Positions 1 to 5,219 of a stretch of 5,219 bases of DNA are shown here, in pieces. Position 1 is the stretch's first letter. Each line of letters begins with the position of its first letter. The DNA lies in NCBI GenBank assembly GCA_934277865.1, contig CAKQVW010000222.1, forward strand, positions 1 through 5,219, read 5' to 3'. This DNA comes from an uncultured Pseudobdellovibrionaceae bacterium. Lineage in GTDB: Bacteria; Bdellovibrionota; Bdellovibrionia; Bdellovibrionales; JAMPXM01. The notes beneath the pieces were generated by a model. The model was not told the DNA's origin. It saw only the letters and a list, made by a program, of their open reading frames with translations, and ran no database searches. Made by a program: the position numbers and the translations under genes.

Positions 1-792
1 TTGTATTCCCATGGCTTTCGAAATCCAAAAACGTATCTCGTCGGCGCCTCGATGGTGCTTTATTACCTCGGAGCCATCGTGGCGGTTCAGAATCTTCCAC
101 TGGTTCTGGCGGTTTTGCTGATCGGCTCTTCGCCTTTGATGGCTTGGCTTTGGCCATTGGTGCGGGAAAAGAGACTGCCAAAACCTGAAGAGCGACTTCA
201 AGGGTTTGGTGTCGGCCTCGGAATTCTTGGGCTCCTTGGCTTTGCTTGGGCAAAAGCCGACGGGATGAATTCGGTCTTGGAGGCGAACCCACGTGCAGCA
301 CCTGTGCTTGGTTATTTGAGTGGCTTATTGTCGGCTGCGGTGACGGTCTTCAATTCCAGACTATTGAAGGGCCAAGGTGAGACTGCGACCTCTAAGACGT
401 TTTCCTCTCCGGTCGCAATTTCGATCGTCACGTCTGCAATCGGTCTGACTTTGTTTCCGTTCTTTTTTATGAAATCTGGGGGCATGTCGGCGGACGGGCG
501 AAATGTCATGAGTCTCGCCCAAAATCACTACGAACTTTTGATCGGATTTGGTGTGATTGCGACATTGATTCCGGGGTTGGCGCAGGCGTACGCATCGACC
601 AAGCTTTCTCCGGTCTTGAGTTCAACCGTGACGATTCAACTTCAACTTTGGACGGCCGTGTTTGGTTGGTTGATCTTGGATGAACGACTGAGCGCCGTTC
701 AGTTTGTGGCCGCGGCCTTTGTGTTACTGGGTACTTTAACCTGTTTACTGGGAACAGAGGCGGGGGCGCGAGGATCCAATCGCTTGAAGTAA
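1..792 (+). CDS. EamA/DMT-family transporter, 5'-truncated by the window edge
   Basis: This is an inner-membrane permease of the drug/metabolite transporter superfamily; the substrate cannot be told from sequence. The visible 263 residues hold about eight hydrophobic helices, near residues 12-30, 32-54, 68-84, 100-122, 137-157, 178-198, 204-226 and 231-251. EamA proteins usually have ten helices in two five-helix repeats and about 290-300 residues. The first visible helix aligns with helix 3 of the first repeat (YYLGAIVAVQNLP), so helices 1-2 and the start codon lie upstream. The TTG at position 1 is therefore only the edge of the window. The second repeat ends in the family's typical pattern: a helix, then an acidic 'LDE' (E228), a short loop and a final helix. 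The stop is TAA at 790-792. The last 94 bp overlap the oppositely oriented secreted-protein gene, and no terminator hairpin separates the two. Family assignment is firm; substrate is unknown. Confidence 0.88.
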   Translation: MYSHGFRNPKTYLVGASMVLYYLGAIVAVQNLPLVLAVLLIGSSPLMAWLWPLVREKRLPKPEERLQGFGVGLGILGLLGFAWAKADGMNSVLEANPRAAPVLGYLSGLLSAAVTVFNSRLLKGQGETATSKTFSSPVAISIVTSAIGLTLFPFFFMKSGGMSADGRNVMSLAQNHYELLIGFGVIATLIPGLAQAYASTKLSPVLSSTVTIQLQLWTAVFGWLILDERLSAVQFVAAAFVLLGTLTCLLGTEAGARGSNRLK

Positions 793-1469
793 CGGCACTG
801 TGCGATGGACTGCCCTTCAAATGCGAGAACGGTTTGCCGACCAAGCGAAGGATTGGCGCTCAAGCAGACTTGGTCTTCCGCGCACTCAAGACGTAAGTGG
901 AGTTCAGAACCATGTCCCTCGACGTCGGCTCGGCGAAATCGATACAATCTGGAGTCTTCATCGGGCGTTCTTAAGCCCACGACATAGGTCTCACGTCGAG
1001 ATTCGACGGGTAGTGCGAGTTCTTCGCCGAATTCCGAAGCAAGCTTTGTGATCGGCAGAAGATCCTTCACCTGAAGATTGTCGTAGCGGTCTGGTGCGGA
1101 GTCGCGATCCACCAATGGTACGAGGCGTGAGTAACGGTTGGTTCCAGGCCCATGCAGGGTTGCGTCTTCTTGGGAAATTACAACCAATGAGGCCACTGGT
1201 CTCATCGGACTATCGGCATAATAGCAGCGACCGATATACACACCAAAAACCTTACTTGGATCAAAACTTCCACCGCGGCGATAGGACTCCAAGGCGAGAT
1301 CAAAGAAGGTTTGGCCGCCGCCGGTTCGCGGATCTACGGAAATTCGATGGATCGGTCGTGGCCGAAGCAGATCCAGTTTGGCCAGCGCATGATTGAATTC
1401 GGCAAAGAAGCTCAGGCTGAATACGAGACTCAACAAAGAAACCGACGAAGACGAGCGATGTGTTTTCAT
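699..1469 (-). CDS. Secreted protein of unknown function, four cysteines
   Basis: This 256-residue protein belongs to no family I can name. The N-terminus is a good Sec signal peptide: basic MKTHR, a hydrophobic stretch at about 9-23, and likely cleavage after ALA (residue 30). The mature part is soluble and mixed alpha/beta in character. It has four cysteines (C82, C196, C202, C225), consistent with two periplasmic disulfides. A 'GVYIGRCYY' segment at 76-84 recalls hypothetical proteins of Bdellovibrio-like bacteria, but I cannot verify this. The ATG at 1469 is chosen because it gives the signal peptide; the frame upstream has no ATG before a stop at about 1509-1511. The Shine-Dalgarno sequence is weak. 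The last 30 residues lie antisense to the transporter gene and form a polar tail rich in Ala, Ser, Pro and Lys. It diverges from the large cysteine-rich gene and may share its control region. Confidence 0.75.
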   Translation of the reverse strand: MKTHRSSSSVSLLSLVFSLSFFAEFNHALAKLDLLRPRPIHRISVDPRTGGGQTFFDLALESYRRGGSFDPSKVFGVYIGRCYYADSPMRPVASLVVISQEDATLHGPGTNRYSRLVPLVDRDSAPDRYDNLQVKDLLPITKLASEFGEELALPVESRRETYVVGLRTPDEDSRLYRFRRADVEGHGSELHLRLECAEDQVCLSANPSLGRQTVLAFEGQSIAQCRYFKRLDPRAPASVPSKQVKVPSNTKAAATN

Positions 1470-1485
1470 GAAAATGAGACTTGCA

Positions 1486-1495
1486 CGGCCGGCCG
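1486..1495. repeat. GGCCGGCC-core palindrome next to the minus-strand start
   Basis: CGGCCGGCCG is a perfect 10-bp palindrome 16 bp upstream of the ATG of the minus-strand secreted-protein gene, so it would lie in its 5' leader or promoter. The same 8-bp core recurs at 1710-1717 inside the start of the divergent gene, and a shorter GCCGGC lies between them at 1588-1593. The palindrome is seen directly; any regulatory role is inference. Confidence 0.4.
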
Positions 1496-1604
1496 AGCGG
1501 GGTCGAATTCAATGATTTGATTGCGTTCCTAAGCTGGGACTATGGCGCCCATGTAGAACATAATAATACTTATCAGGCAGGTCGAACGCCGGCCAAGACG
1601 AATC

Positions 1605-1621
1605 AAAATACAACGTATTTT
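1605..1621. repeat. 7-bp perfect inverted repeat (AAAATAC-AAC-GTATTTT)
   Basis: Perfect 7-bp arms are separated by 3 bp, 42 bp upstream of the chosen start of the cysteine-rich gene. The short spacer and A/T-rich arms fit a dimeric repressor operator better than an intrinsic terminator: there is no G/C-rich stem, and the T-run is only the arm itself. The symmetry is directly visible. Operator function is inference, as no regulator gene is in the window. Confidence 0.4.
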
Positions 1622-1642
1622 CATGTATTTAGATGTACTCTT
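1613..1642 (+). repeat. Three direct repeats at exact 10-bp spacing
   Basis: Units starting at 1613, 1623 and 1633 read ACGTATTTTC, ATGTATTTAG and ATGTACTCTT. They share A-Y-G-T-A at the same place in each unit, so the motif recurs once per helical turn on one DNA face. The first unit overlaps the right arm of the inverted repeat. The array ends 11 bp before the ribosome-binding site, so it could bind a regulator or lie in the leader. The repetition is visible, but low-complexity AT-rich sequence can produce it by chance. Confidence 0.35.
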
Positions 1643-1653
1643 TTGACTTTTTT

Positions 1654-1658
1654 GAAGG
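1654..1658 (+). promoter_or_regulatory. Shine-Dalgarno GAAGG deciding the start at 1664
   Basis: GAAGG lies 5 bp before the ATG at 1664. The in-frame ATGs at 1481, 1697 and 1730 have no comparable purine-rich site. Starting at 1664 also gives the signal peptide a basic residue (K2) and a normal periplasmic cleavage site. The start at 1730 would begin directly in the hydrophobic core with no charged n-region. Confidence 0.6.
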
Positions 1659-1663
1659 TCTTC

Positions 1664-3577
1664 ATGAAATCTCAAGGAATCTTACCTGCTAGTCTCATGT
1701 CGAGCCATCGGCCGGCCGATGAGATTTCGATGGCAGTATTTCTGGCCCTGGCCTTGGTGCTTTTCCAGCTTATTGCGGTCCCATCTTCCGCCGATGCCGG
1801 TCAGTTGCTTTCGTACGCCGAACTGATGCGGCTCCCGAAAGATCAGCGCATCGTCTACATCCAAGGTGTCCGGACGATCTTGATTGAGCTTTCAAAAAAC
1901 CCGGATGCCAAGTTCTCGGATGTTGAGATTTCGAATCAGTCACGACTCAAAGCTTGGCTCGAGCTGATCGATTCGCAGATGGTCACTGCTGAAGCTCGCG
2001 ATGCGAGTTCGTCACCCAAAACCTGCGCGCAGAATCGCCAATGTGAAGCCGCGCTACGTGACTGTTTTCTGAAAAACAATACCTTCGTGAAATGGAATTC
2101 GGTTGCCGCAGTTTATGAATGTGATTTAGCTCGGCCGGTTTCAGCTTTTCGATCGATGTCGGCCATGGGAGACATGAACCGAGTTTTGGATCGAATCGCC
2201 AAAGGTCCTGACCCGCAGTTCTCAAAAGGAGTTGCGCCCGTCATCCGTCTTGGACGTCCTGACCCGGCTGTGTCCAGTGCGTCCGTTGCTGGCGCACCAG
2301 CGCCTCGCCCGTCCGATGCCGAGCGACTCTTGTTGAGCCCTTCGGTTAAAAAAGCCTCACAGTCGATTGAAGAGTTCGCGCAAGCAGCTGCCCGCGGCCG
2401 TGTTCGTGGACTCAAATGTCGATCCCAGAATTTGCCGCACACAAGCACGTCCGAGTCCGTTGGTTGGGCGTCGCTTCCGGCTTGTACGGACGAACAAGAA
2501 AAAGCTCTCGAAGAGCGGTTTCACGCACAACAATCTCCCGTCCAAAAAGCGCTCGCGGAGATGCCAGGTCCGAGCCTGACGTTGCAACTAAAGCCGCAGG
2601 CGTTGCAACCAGAACCGCAACCAGAAGCACAACCCGAGCAGCCGCCAAGCCCGCCTGTGATTCAACCGGTGCCAGCGCCGAATCTCCTACAGGCGCGGCC
2701 CCTGAACGAGGCGACACGGGAATATGGTCGAAAGATTCCCCGATCCGAAATTCAGCCCTATCTCGACCGCCGCGAAAATCCAGACGGAATTTGTGAGCAA
2801 GAGCGCTCGACACTGGGTGATGGAAAACTGGTTTTTGTACCGACTGCTCCGGGTGAGGCCCACGGGTACTGCATGAACGAGTCTGGGTACACCCGATTCC
2901 AAGCCGGCGCATTAGATCCAGATCGCCTCACTTCAAGCACCACGAGTGAGGCGTCAGCCCCCGTCAGGCAGCCAGCGCAGGGTCCAGAGCCTGCGTCGTC
3001 TGCTCTTCTTATTAATCAAAAGTTTGCGGCCTGTGCGCCCAAGCCACTCACCTGTCAGAGTCGCGACACGATTCGTCGGTCGTTTTATCAAGGAAACTTG
3101 CCGTGTGTTTTTGCCGGCATGGTCAGCGAGTTAAAAAACGGAAACCGTCGCTGTCAGGCTGTCACCGAATACAAAATCGGCGACAAGACACTGAAGTGCG
3201 AAAATGGACAAACGATGTGTAACCCGATGCTCTTTGGCACCATTTTGGGAAGCAGTCCGGAAACTCCGATCTGTGTCGGACGCGGCCAGGCAGTGACGGA
3301 GCATTGTGGGAAAATTTCCAACGCACGCGATGCCGAGCTTTTCTTAAATCGCAATGTTTCGGGCCTTCAGGACAAGTGGGATGAGTTCAAGCGCGACTTA
3401 GAAAACACGTGCAAAGAGGGAACGGTTTCTGCGAAATTCCACTGCCACGAGTGCAACCTCATGCAGAGCCGACTTTTTGAATTACACGCCCGAGTTGTGA
3501 AAAATCCGTGTGAGACAAGTGTGGATGATGGAATTCGAAGTCGTATCAAAGACCGCTCGGCTCCGACAGCTCGATGA
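1664..3577 (+). CDS. Large secreted cysteine-rich modular protein, unknown function
   Basis: This 637-residue exported protein is not a family I can name. The N-terminus is a long signal peptide with hydrophobic core at about 24-39 and ADA/G cleavage at 45/46. Three low-complexity linkers, at about 197-220, 311-340 (11 prolines in 25 residues at 315-339) and 423-446, divide the mature chain into four blocks. Cysteines are 121, 127, 134, 153; 252, 274; 377, 403; and 457, 464, 481, 497, 512, 519, 537, 548, 583, 594, 597, 616. Each block therefore has an even number, as expected for disulfides within blocks. The C-terminal block contains CNPMLFG at 519-525 and CHEC at 594-597. I recall CNPxLFG-type motifs in Bdellovibrio hypothetical proteins but cannot confirm it. 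There is no enzyme active-site motif I recognise. The 3' end overlaps the convergent gene by 32 bp. A longer reading from 1481 is possible but would bury the signal peptide. Confidence 0.8.
   Translation: MKSQGILPASLMSSHRPADEISMAVFLALALVLFQLIAVPSSADAGQLLSYAELMRLPKDQRIVYIQGVRTILIELSKNPDAKFSDVEISNQSRLKAWLELIDSQMVTAEARDASSSPKTCAQNRQCEAALRDCFLKNNTFVKWNSVAAVYECDLARPVSAFRSMSAMGDMNRVLDRIAKGPDPQFSKGVAPVIRLGRPDPAVSSASVAGAPAPRPSDAERLLLSPSVKKASQSIEEFAQAAARGRVRGLKCRSQNLPHTSTSESVGWASLPACTDEQEKALEERFHAQQSPVQKALAEMPGPSLTLQLKPQALQPEPQPEAQPEQPPSPPVIQPVPAPNLLQARPLNEATREYGRKIPRSEIQPYLDRRENPDGICEQERSTLGDGKLVFVPTAPGEAHGYCMNESGYTRFQAGALDPDRLTSSTTSEASAPVRQPAQGPEPASSALLINQKFAACAPKPLTCQSRDTIRRSFYQGNLPCVFAGMVSELKNGNRRCQAVTEYKIGDKTLKCENGQTMCNPMLFGTILGSSPETPICVGRGQAVTEHCGKISNARDAELFLNRNVSGLQDKWDEFKRDLENTCKEGTVSAKFHCHECNLMQSRLFELHARVVKNPCETSVDDGIRSRIKDRSAPTAR
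1706..1721. repeat. 16-bp perfect palindrome with GGCCGGCC core
   Basis: CATCGGCCGGCCGATG is fully self-complementary, lies 42 bp inside the chosen reading frame and encodes part of the signal peptide n-region. It shares its core with the 1486-1495 palindrome. It could be an operator, a hairpin limiting early translation, or a chance G/C-rich run. If translation really began at the ATG at 1730, it would sit in the 5' leader just upstream of the start. Confidence 0.5.
2606..2641 (+). repeat. Three 12-bp coding repeats (QPEP-QPEA-QPEQ)
   Basis: The codons CAA CCA GAA CCG, CAA CCA GAA GCA and CAA CCC GAG CAG form three imperfect tandem units. They encode the start of the proline-rich linker of the cysteine-rich secreted protein. 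Such Pro/Glu/Gln repeats make extended, flexible periplasmic or extracellular spacers and often change copy number between strains by slippage. Confidence 0.7.
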
Positions 3578-4241
3578 TGTAGTGAAAGCCCGTCTCCGGA
3601 TCAGCAACGATCCGAAACTCTCGGCCCTGATAGCGAACAAAACCCGAGACCGAACCATCGGCGGTGGTCAGTTGAACCTTGCTCGTGGGATCACCCACAA
3701 CCTGACCAGTGTGGATGCCGGCATTGACGTCGTGTCCAGACAGGACCTTGAAACGCACCACGGGCTTTGTGTCGTGAAAGAGTTCGAGTGGCAAAGCCAA
3801 TTCGCGTCCCGGTGTGCGATACACAAGTTTCGTAGTCACCAAAACCACGGCGCGAGCCTGTTTGCCAGAGATCCCCGTGCGCTTTTCGATCTCGCCCTTC
3901 GTGGGTCCGTCGGCGACGGTAACTGCGAAACTTGTTGAGCCACCTAAGTCGTCCGCCCCACTTTGGGTGTTGGAAGAAGCCAGGCGCCCTCCGCGGCTCT
4001 TCGGCGCGAGGTCGTCGATGGACACTTCGGAATAAACGGACTTTGCTGGCACCTCGGAGTCGGAAACCTCGACAAAGCCAGCTGGCGTGCGCGGTTTTTC
4101 CGAGGAATCTGAAAGCACACGAACGAAAAAGACGACAATTAGAACCAGCGCCGTGCCAATTCCAATCGCCCAAGGGAGCCACTCTTCGGCGGTCTCCCCT
4201 TTCTTTTTGATCCAGTCTTTGAAGGCCGGTGAGATCTGCAT
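3546..4241 (-). CDS. Membrane-anchored protein with M12B-propeptide-like domain, no protease domain
   Basis: This 231-residue protein has a basic N-terminus (KKK at 12-14) and one transmembrane helix at about 22-43. A polar linker of about 90 residues follows, then a C-terminal domain at about 138-226. By charge, the C-terminal part should be periplasmic. The domain ends in a pattern I associate with the propeptide of bacterial M12B (reprolysin/ADAM-like) metalloproteases: HTGQVVGDPTSKVQL at 177-191, then DGSVSGFV, a Tyr/Phe strand, and GFHYIIEL at 218-225. In those enzymes the HExxH catalytic domain comes next. Here the protein stops six residues later at a TGA. No HExxH occurs in it, and it has no cysteine, so no cysteine switch. 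The ATG at 4241 is the first start after an in-frame stop at 4248-4250, and no clear Shine-Dalgarno precedes it. It lies 28 bp downstream of the M48 peptidase gene, probably in one transcript. The gene call is firm; the domain assignment is tentative. Confidence 0.72.
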   Translation of the reverse strand: MQISPAFKDWIKKKGETAEEWLPWAIGIGTALVLIVVFFVRVLSDSSEKPRTPAGFVEVSDSEVPAKSVYSEVSIDDLAPKSRGGRLASSNTQSGADDLGGSTSFAVTVADGPTKGEIEKRTGISGKQARAVVLVTTKLVYRTPGRELALPLELFHDTKPVVRFKVLSGHDVNAGIHTGQVVGDPTSKVQLTTADGSVSGFVRYQGREFRIVADPETGFHYIIELSEPSGL

Positions 4242-4269
4242 CCAAGATCAAGGATAGCAGAATTCTCTT

Positions 4270-5219
4270 TTAGGCCGTCGGCTTTTTCAATTGATTGGCC
4301 CGTTTGCGAACACGATCAAAGCCGGCGCTTGAAATCACCGTCTTTGGTCCTGCCTGTGCGCCGGATGCCATTTCGATCATCTGGCTCACACGTTCTTTCG
4401 AAGGGGGATGTGTCGACATCGCGTCCGCAAGACTTGCCAGCAGTGGTTGACCACCTCTGTTGCGTTCGTCTTCCATGCGCTGAAGTTTCGCATAAAAATC
4501 TCCCACGCGTTGCGGGTGGAATCCGGCTTTCACGGCCGTGCGGAAACCAATGCGGTCGGCTTCCATTTCATCTTCTCGCGAGTTTGCCATGAACTTGTAT
4601 TTTTGTACGAGAAGGCCACCAGCGCCGCCGGCTGCCGCGCCAAGTGTCGCCGCTTTTTGTAGACACTCATTGTCGCTAGGTGGGCAAACGAGCTTTCCAA
4701 TTCCGTACCCGGCTGCGCCGCCAAGCAAACCCCCGCCAAGTGCATAGACCCAGCTTGAGGTCCCTTTCTTCTGGGCTTCAATCCGTTCGGCCGTGTGACG
4801 AGCTGTCACGTGTCCAATTTCATGGCCAACAACTCCTGCAAGTTCGGCTTCGGATTCTGCCATCGCGATAAGTGGCGTGGTCACGTAGATCGTACCAGCT
4901 GGTAAAGCGAAGGCGTTGACGTAAGGTACATCGACAACGGTGAAGCTGTAATTGTAGGGCGCGCCTTCAAGCGCGCTTGCAGTCGTCAGTCGAGTGCCAA
5001 GTGCCGAGATGTAGTTCTGAAGTTCCGCATCTTTCAATGGCGGATAGTCTTTCTTCATTTCCTGCAGCGCTTCGCGCGTCATGCGCTTTTCGTCGTCGAC
5101 TGTGATCTCGGTTTCTTGTCCCCGGTTGTCGCCCTCTCGGTAGCGACTTCCCCCGCCTCCGCTGGCGCACGCCGAAAGCAAAAGTGGAAACGCGGCGAGA
5201 AAATGGCGGCGACCAAGGC
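4270..5219 (-). CDS. M48-family zinc metallopeptidase lipoprotein, start just outside window
   Basis: This is a periplasm-facing protease of the LoiP/YcaL/BepA type; relatives act in outer-membrane protein quality control. Counting the lipobox Cys (codon 5167-5169) as residue 1, the zinc motif HEIGH is H116-E117-H120, the third ligand is E201 in EMEAD (D205 four residues on), and THPP with H254 is the usual downstream motif. No TPR region follows, so it is closer in size to LoiP/YcaL than to BepA. A Gly/Ala-rich stretch at about 144-186, with C162 and C169 flanking a short loop, separates the zinc motifs. The reading frame stays open to the right edge, encoding LGRRHFLAAFPLLLSAC: a lipobox (LSAC) preceded by a twin-arginine RRxFL motif. 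The start codon is therefore a few codons beyond 5219, and the TTG at 5181 inside the lipobox is not the start. Ala at +2 fits outer-membrane sorting. Peptidase family is firm; substrate is unknown. Confidence 0.93.
   Translation of the reverse strand, partial: LGRRHFLAAFPLLLSACASGGGGSRYREGDNRGQETEITVDDEKRMTREALQEMKKDYPPLKDAELQNYISALGTRLTTASALEGAPYNYSFTVVDVPYVNAFALPAGTIYVTTPLIAMAESEAELAGVVGHEIGHVTARHTAERIEAQKKGTSSWVYALGGGLLGGAAGYGIGKLVCPPSDNECLQKAATLGAAAGGAGGLLVQKYKFMANSREDEMEADRIGFRTAVKAGFHPQRVGDFYAKLQRMEDERNRGGQPLLASLADAMSTHPPSKERVSQMIEMASGAQAGPKTVISSAGFDRVRKRANQLKKPTA

Larger units (their letters stand above)
1470..1663. promoter_or_regulatory. Divergent intergenic control region
   Basis: These 194 bp separate the two divergent secreted-protein genes and must hold both promoters unless one lies inside a gene. 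The AT-rich core at 1559-1574 offers a -10-like hexamer on each strand: CATAAT at 1559-1564 on plus and TATTAT within the reverse complement. Neither has a convincing -35 at 16-18 bp. A TTGATT at 1517-1522 has only a weak TATGGC 18 bp downstream. The half next to the plus-strand gene (1603-1642) is AT-rich and carries the inverted and phased repeats listed separately. The location of the control region is well supported, but exact promoters are not. Confidence 0.5.

Noticed and set aside
506..844. 112-codon minus-strand frame inside the transporter gene
   Set aside because: It is an antisense shadow of the transporter with no recognisable domain or signal peptide, and it conflicts with the better-supported 699-1469 gene.
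1643..1648. TTGACT as a -35 element
   Set aside because: It ends only 5 bp before the Shine-Dalgarno sequence, so its promoter would start inside the gene and no -10 follows at suitable distance.
1481..1663. N-terminal extension of the cysteine-rich gene from the ATG at 1481
   Set aside because: The frame is open, but the extension would bury the signal peptide and cross the divergent promoter region. It has no good Shine-Dalgarno, whereas the ATG at 1664 has one.
2412..2912. 166-codon minus-strand frame opposite the cysteine-rich gene
   Set aside because: Its composition mirrors the Pro/Gln-rich coding strand. It has no start context or motif and lies wholly within a well-supported gene.
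3510..3938. 142-codon plus-strand frame opposite the propeptide-like gene
   Set aside because: It is antisense to a better-supported gene and has no motif or ribosome-binding site.
3691..4251. 186-codon minus-strand frame overlapping the propeptide-like gene
   Set aside because: It is an alternative frame, rich in Arg, Gly and Trp and beginning at TTG. The frame ending at 3546 instead gives a clean membrane helix and a folded domain.
4242..4266. Imperfect dyad CCTTGATCTTGG and AGAATTCT between the last two minus-strand genes
   Set aside because: The dyad has central mismatches and AGAATTCT is only 8 bp. Neither forms a convincing terminator or operator, and the 28-bp gap suggests a shared transcript.
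4531..4540. CACGGCCGTG palindrome
   Set aside because: It is a short palindrome inside conserved M48 coding sequence, without partner or context; likely chance.

Overview
The window looks like chromosomal DNA from a Gram-negative, free-living bacterium, at roughly 53-55% GC by eye. The outer-membrane-type M48 lipoprotein and three other envelope or exported products indicate a diderm. The cysteine-rich secreted proteins with proline-rich linkers, one carrying a CNPxLFG-type motif, resemble hypothetical proteins I associate with Bdellovibrio-like predatory bacteria. That placement is a recollection and not a database match, so I hold it loosely. I see no mobile element, CRISPR array, tRNA or rRNA.

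Layout: (1) 1-792 (+) is the 3' part of an EamA/DMT-type ten-helix transporter that begins before the window. (2) 699-1469 (-) encodes a secreted 256-residue protein of unknown function whose last 30 codons run antisense through the end of the transporter gene. (3) 1470-1663 is a divergent intergenic region with an inverted repeat, three helically phased direct repeats and FseI-like GGCCGGCC palindromes at its edges. (4) 1664-3577 (+) encodes a large secreted, multi-block, 20-cysteine protein of unknown function. (5) 3546-4241 (-) encodes a membrane-anchored protein whose C-terminal half looks like the propeptide domain of M12B (reprolysin/ADAM-type) metalloproteases, with no protease domain attached. 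(6) 4270-5219 (-) is an M48 zinc metallopeptidase lipoprotein whose start codon lies just outside the right edge; its signal peptide carries a twin-arginine motif.

The genes form two functional groups. Genes 2 and 3 diverge from one control region, and both encode exported proteins with an even number of cysteines, so they may be co-regulated. The M48 peptidase and the propeptide-like membrane protein are co-directional and 28 bp apart, so they are probably co-transcribed. An inhibitor, adaptor or substrate relationship between them is a testable idea. Both convergent gene pairs overlap at their 3' ends, leaving no room for conventional terminators. The most unusual items are the stand-alone propeptide-like protein beside a peptidase of a different family, and the cysteine-rich modular exoprotein.
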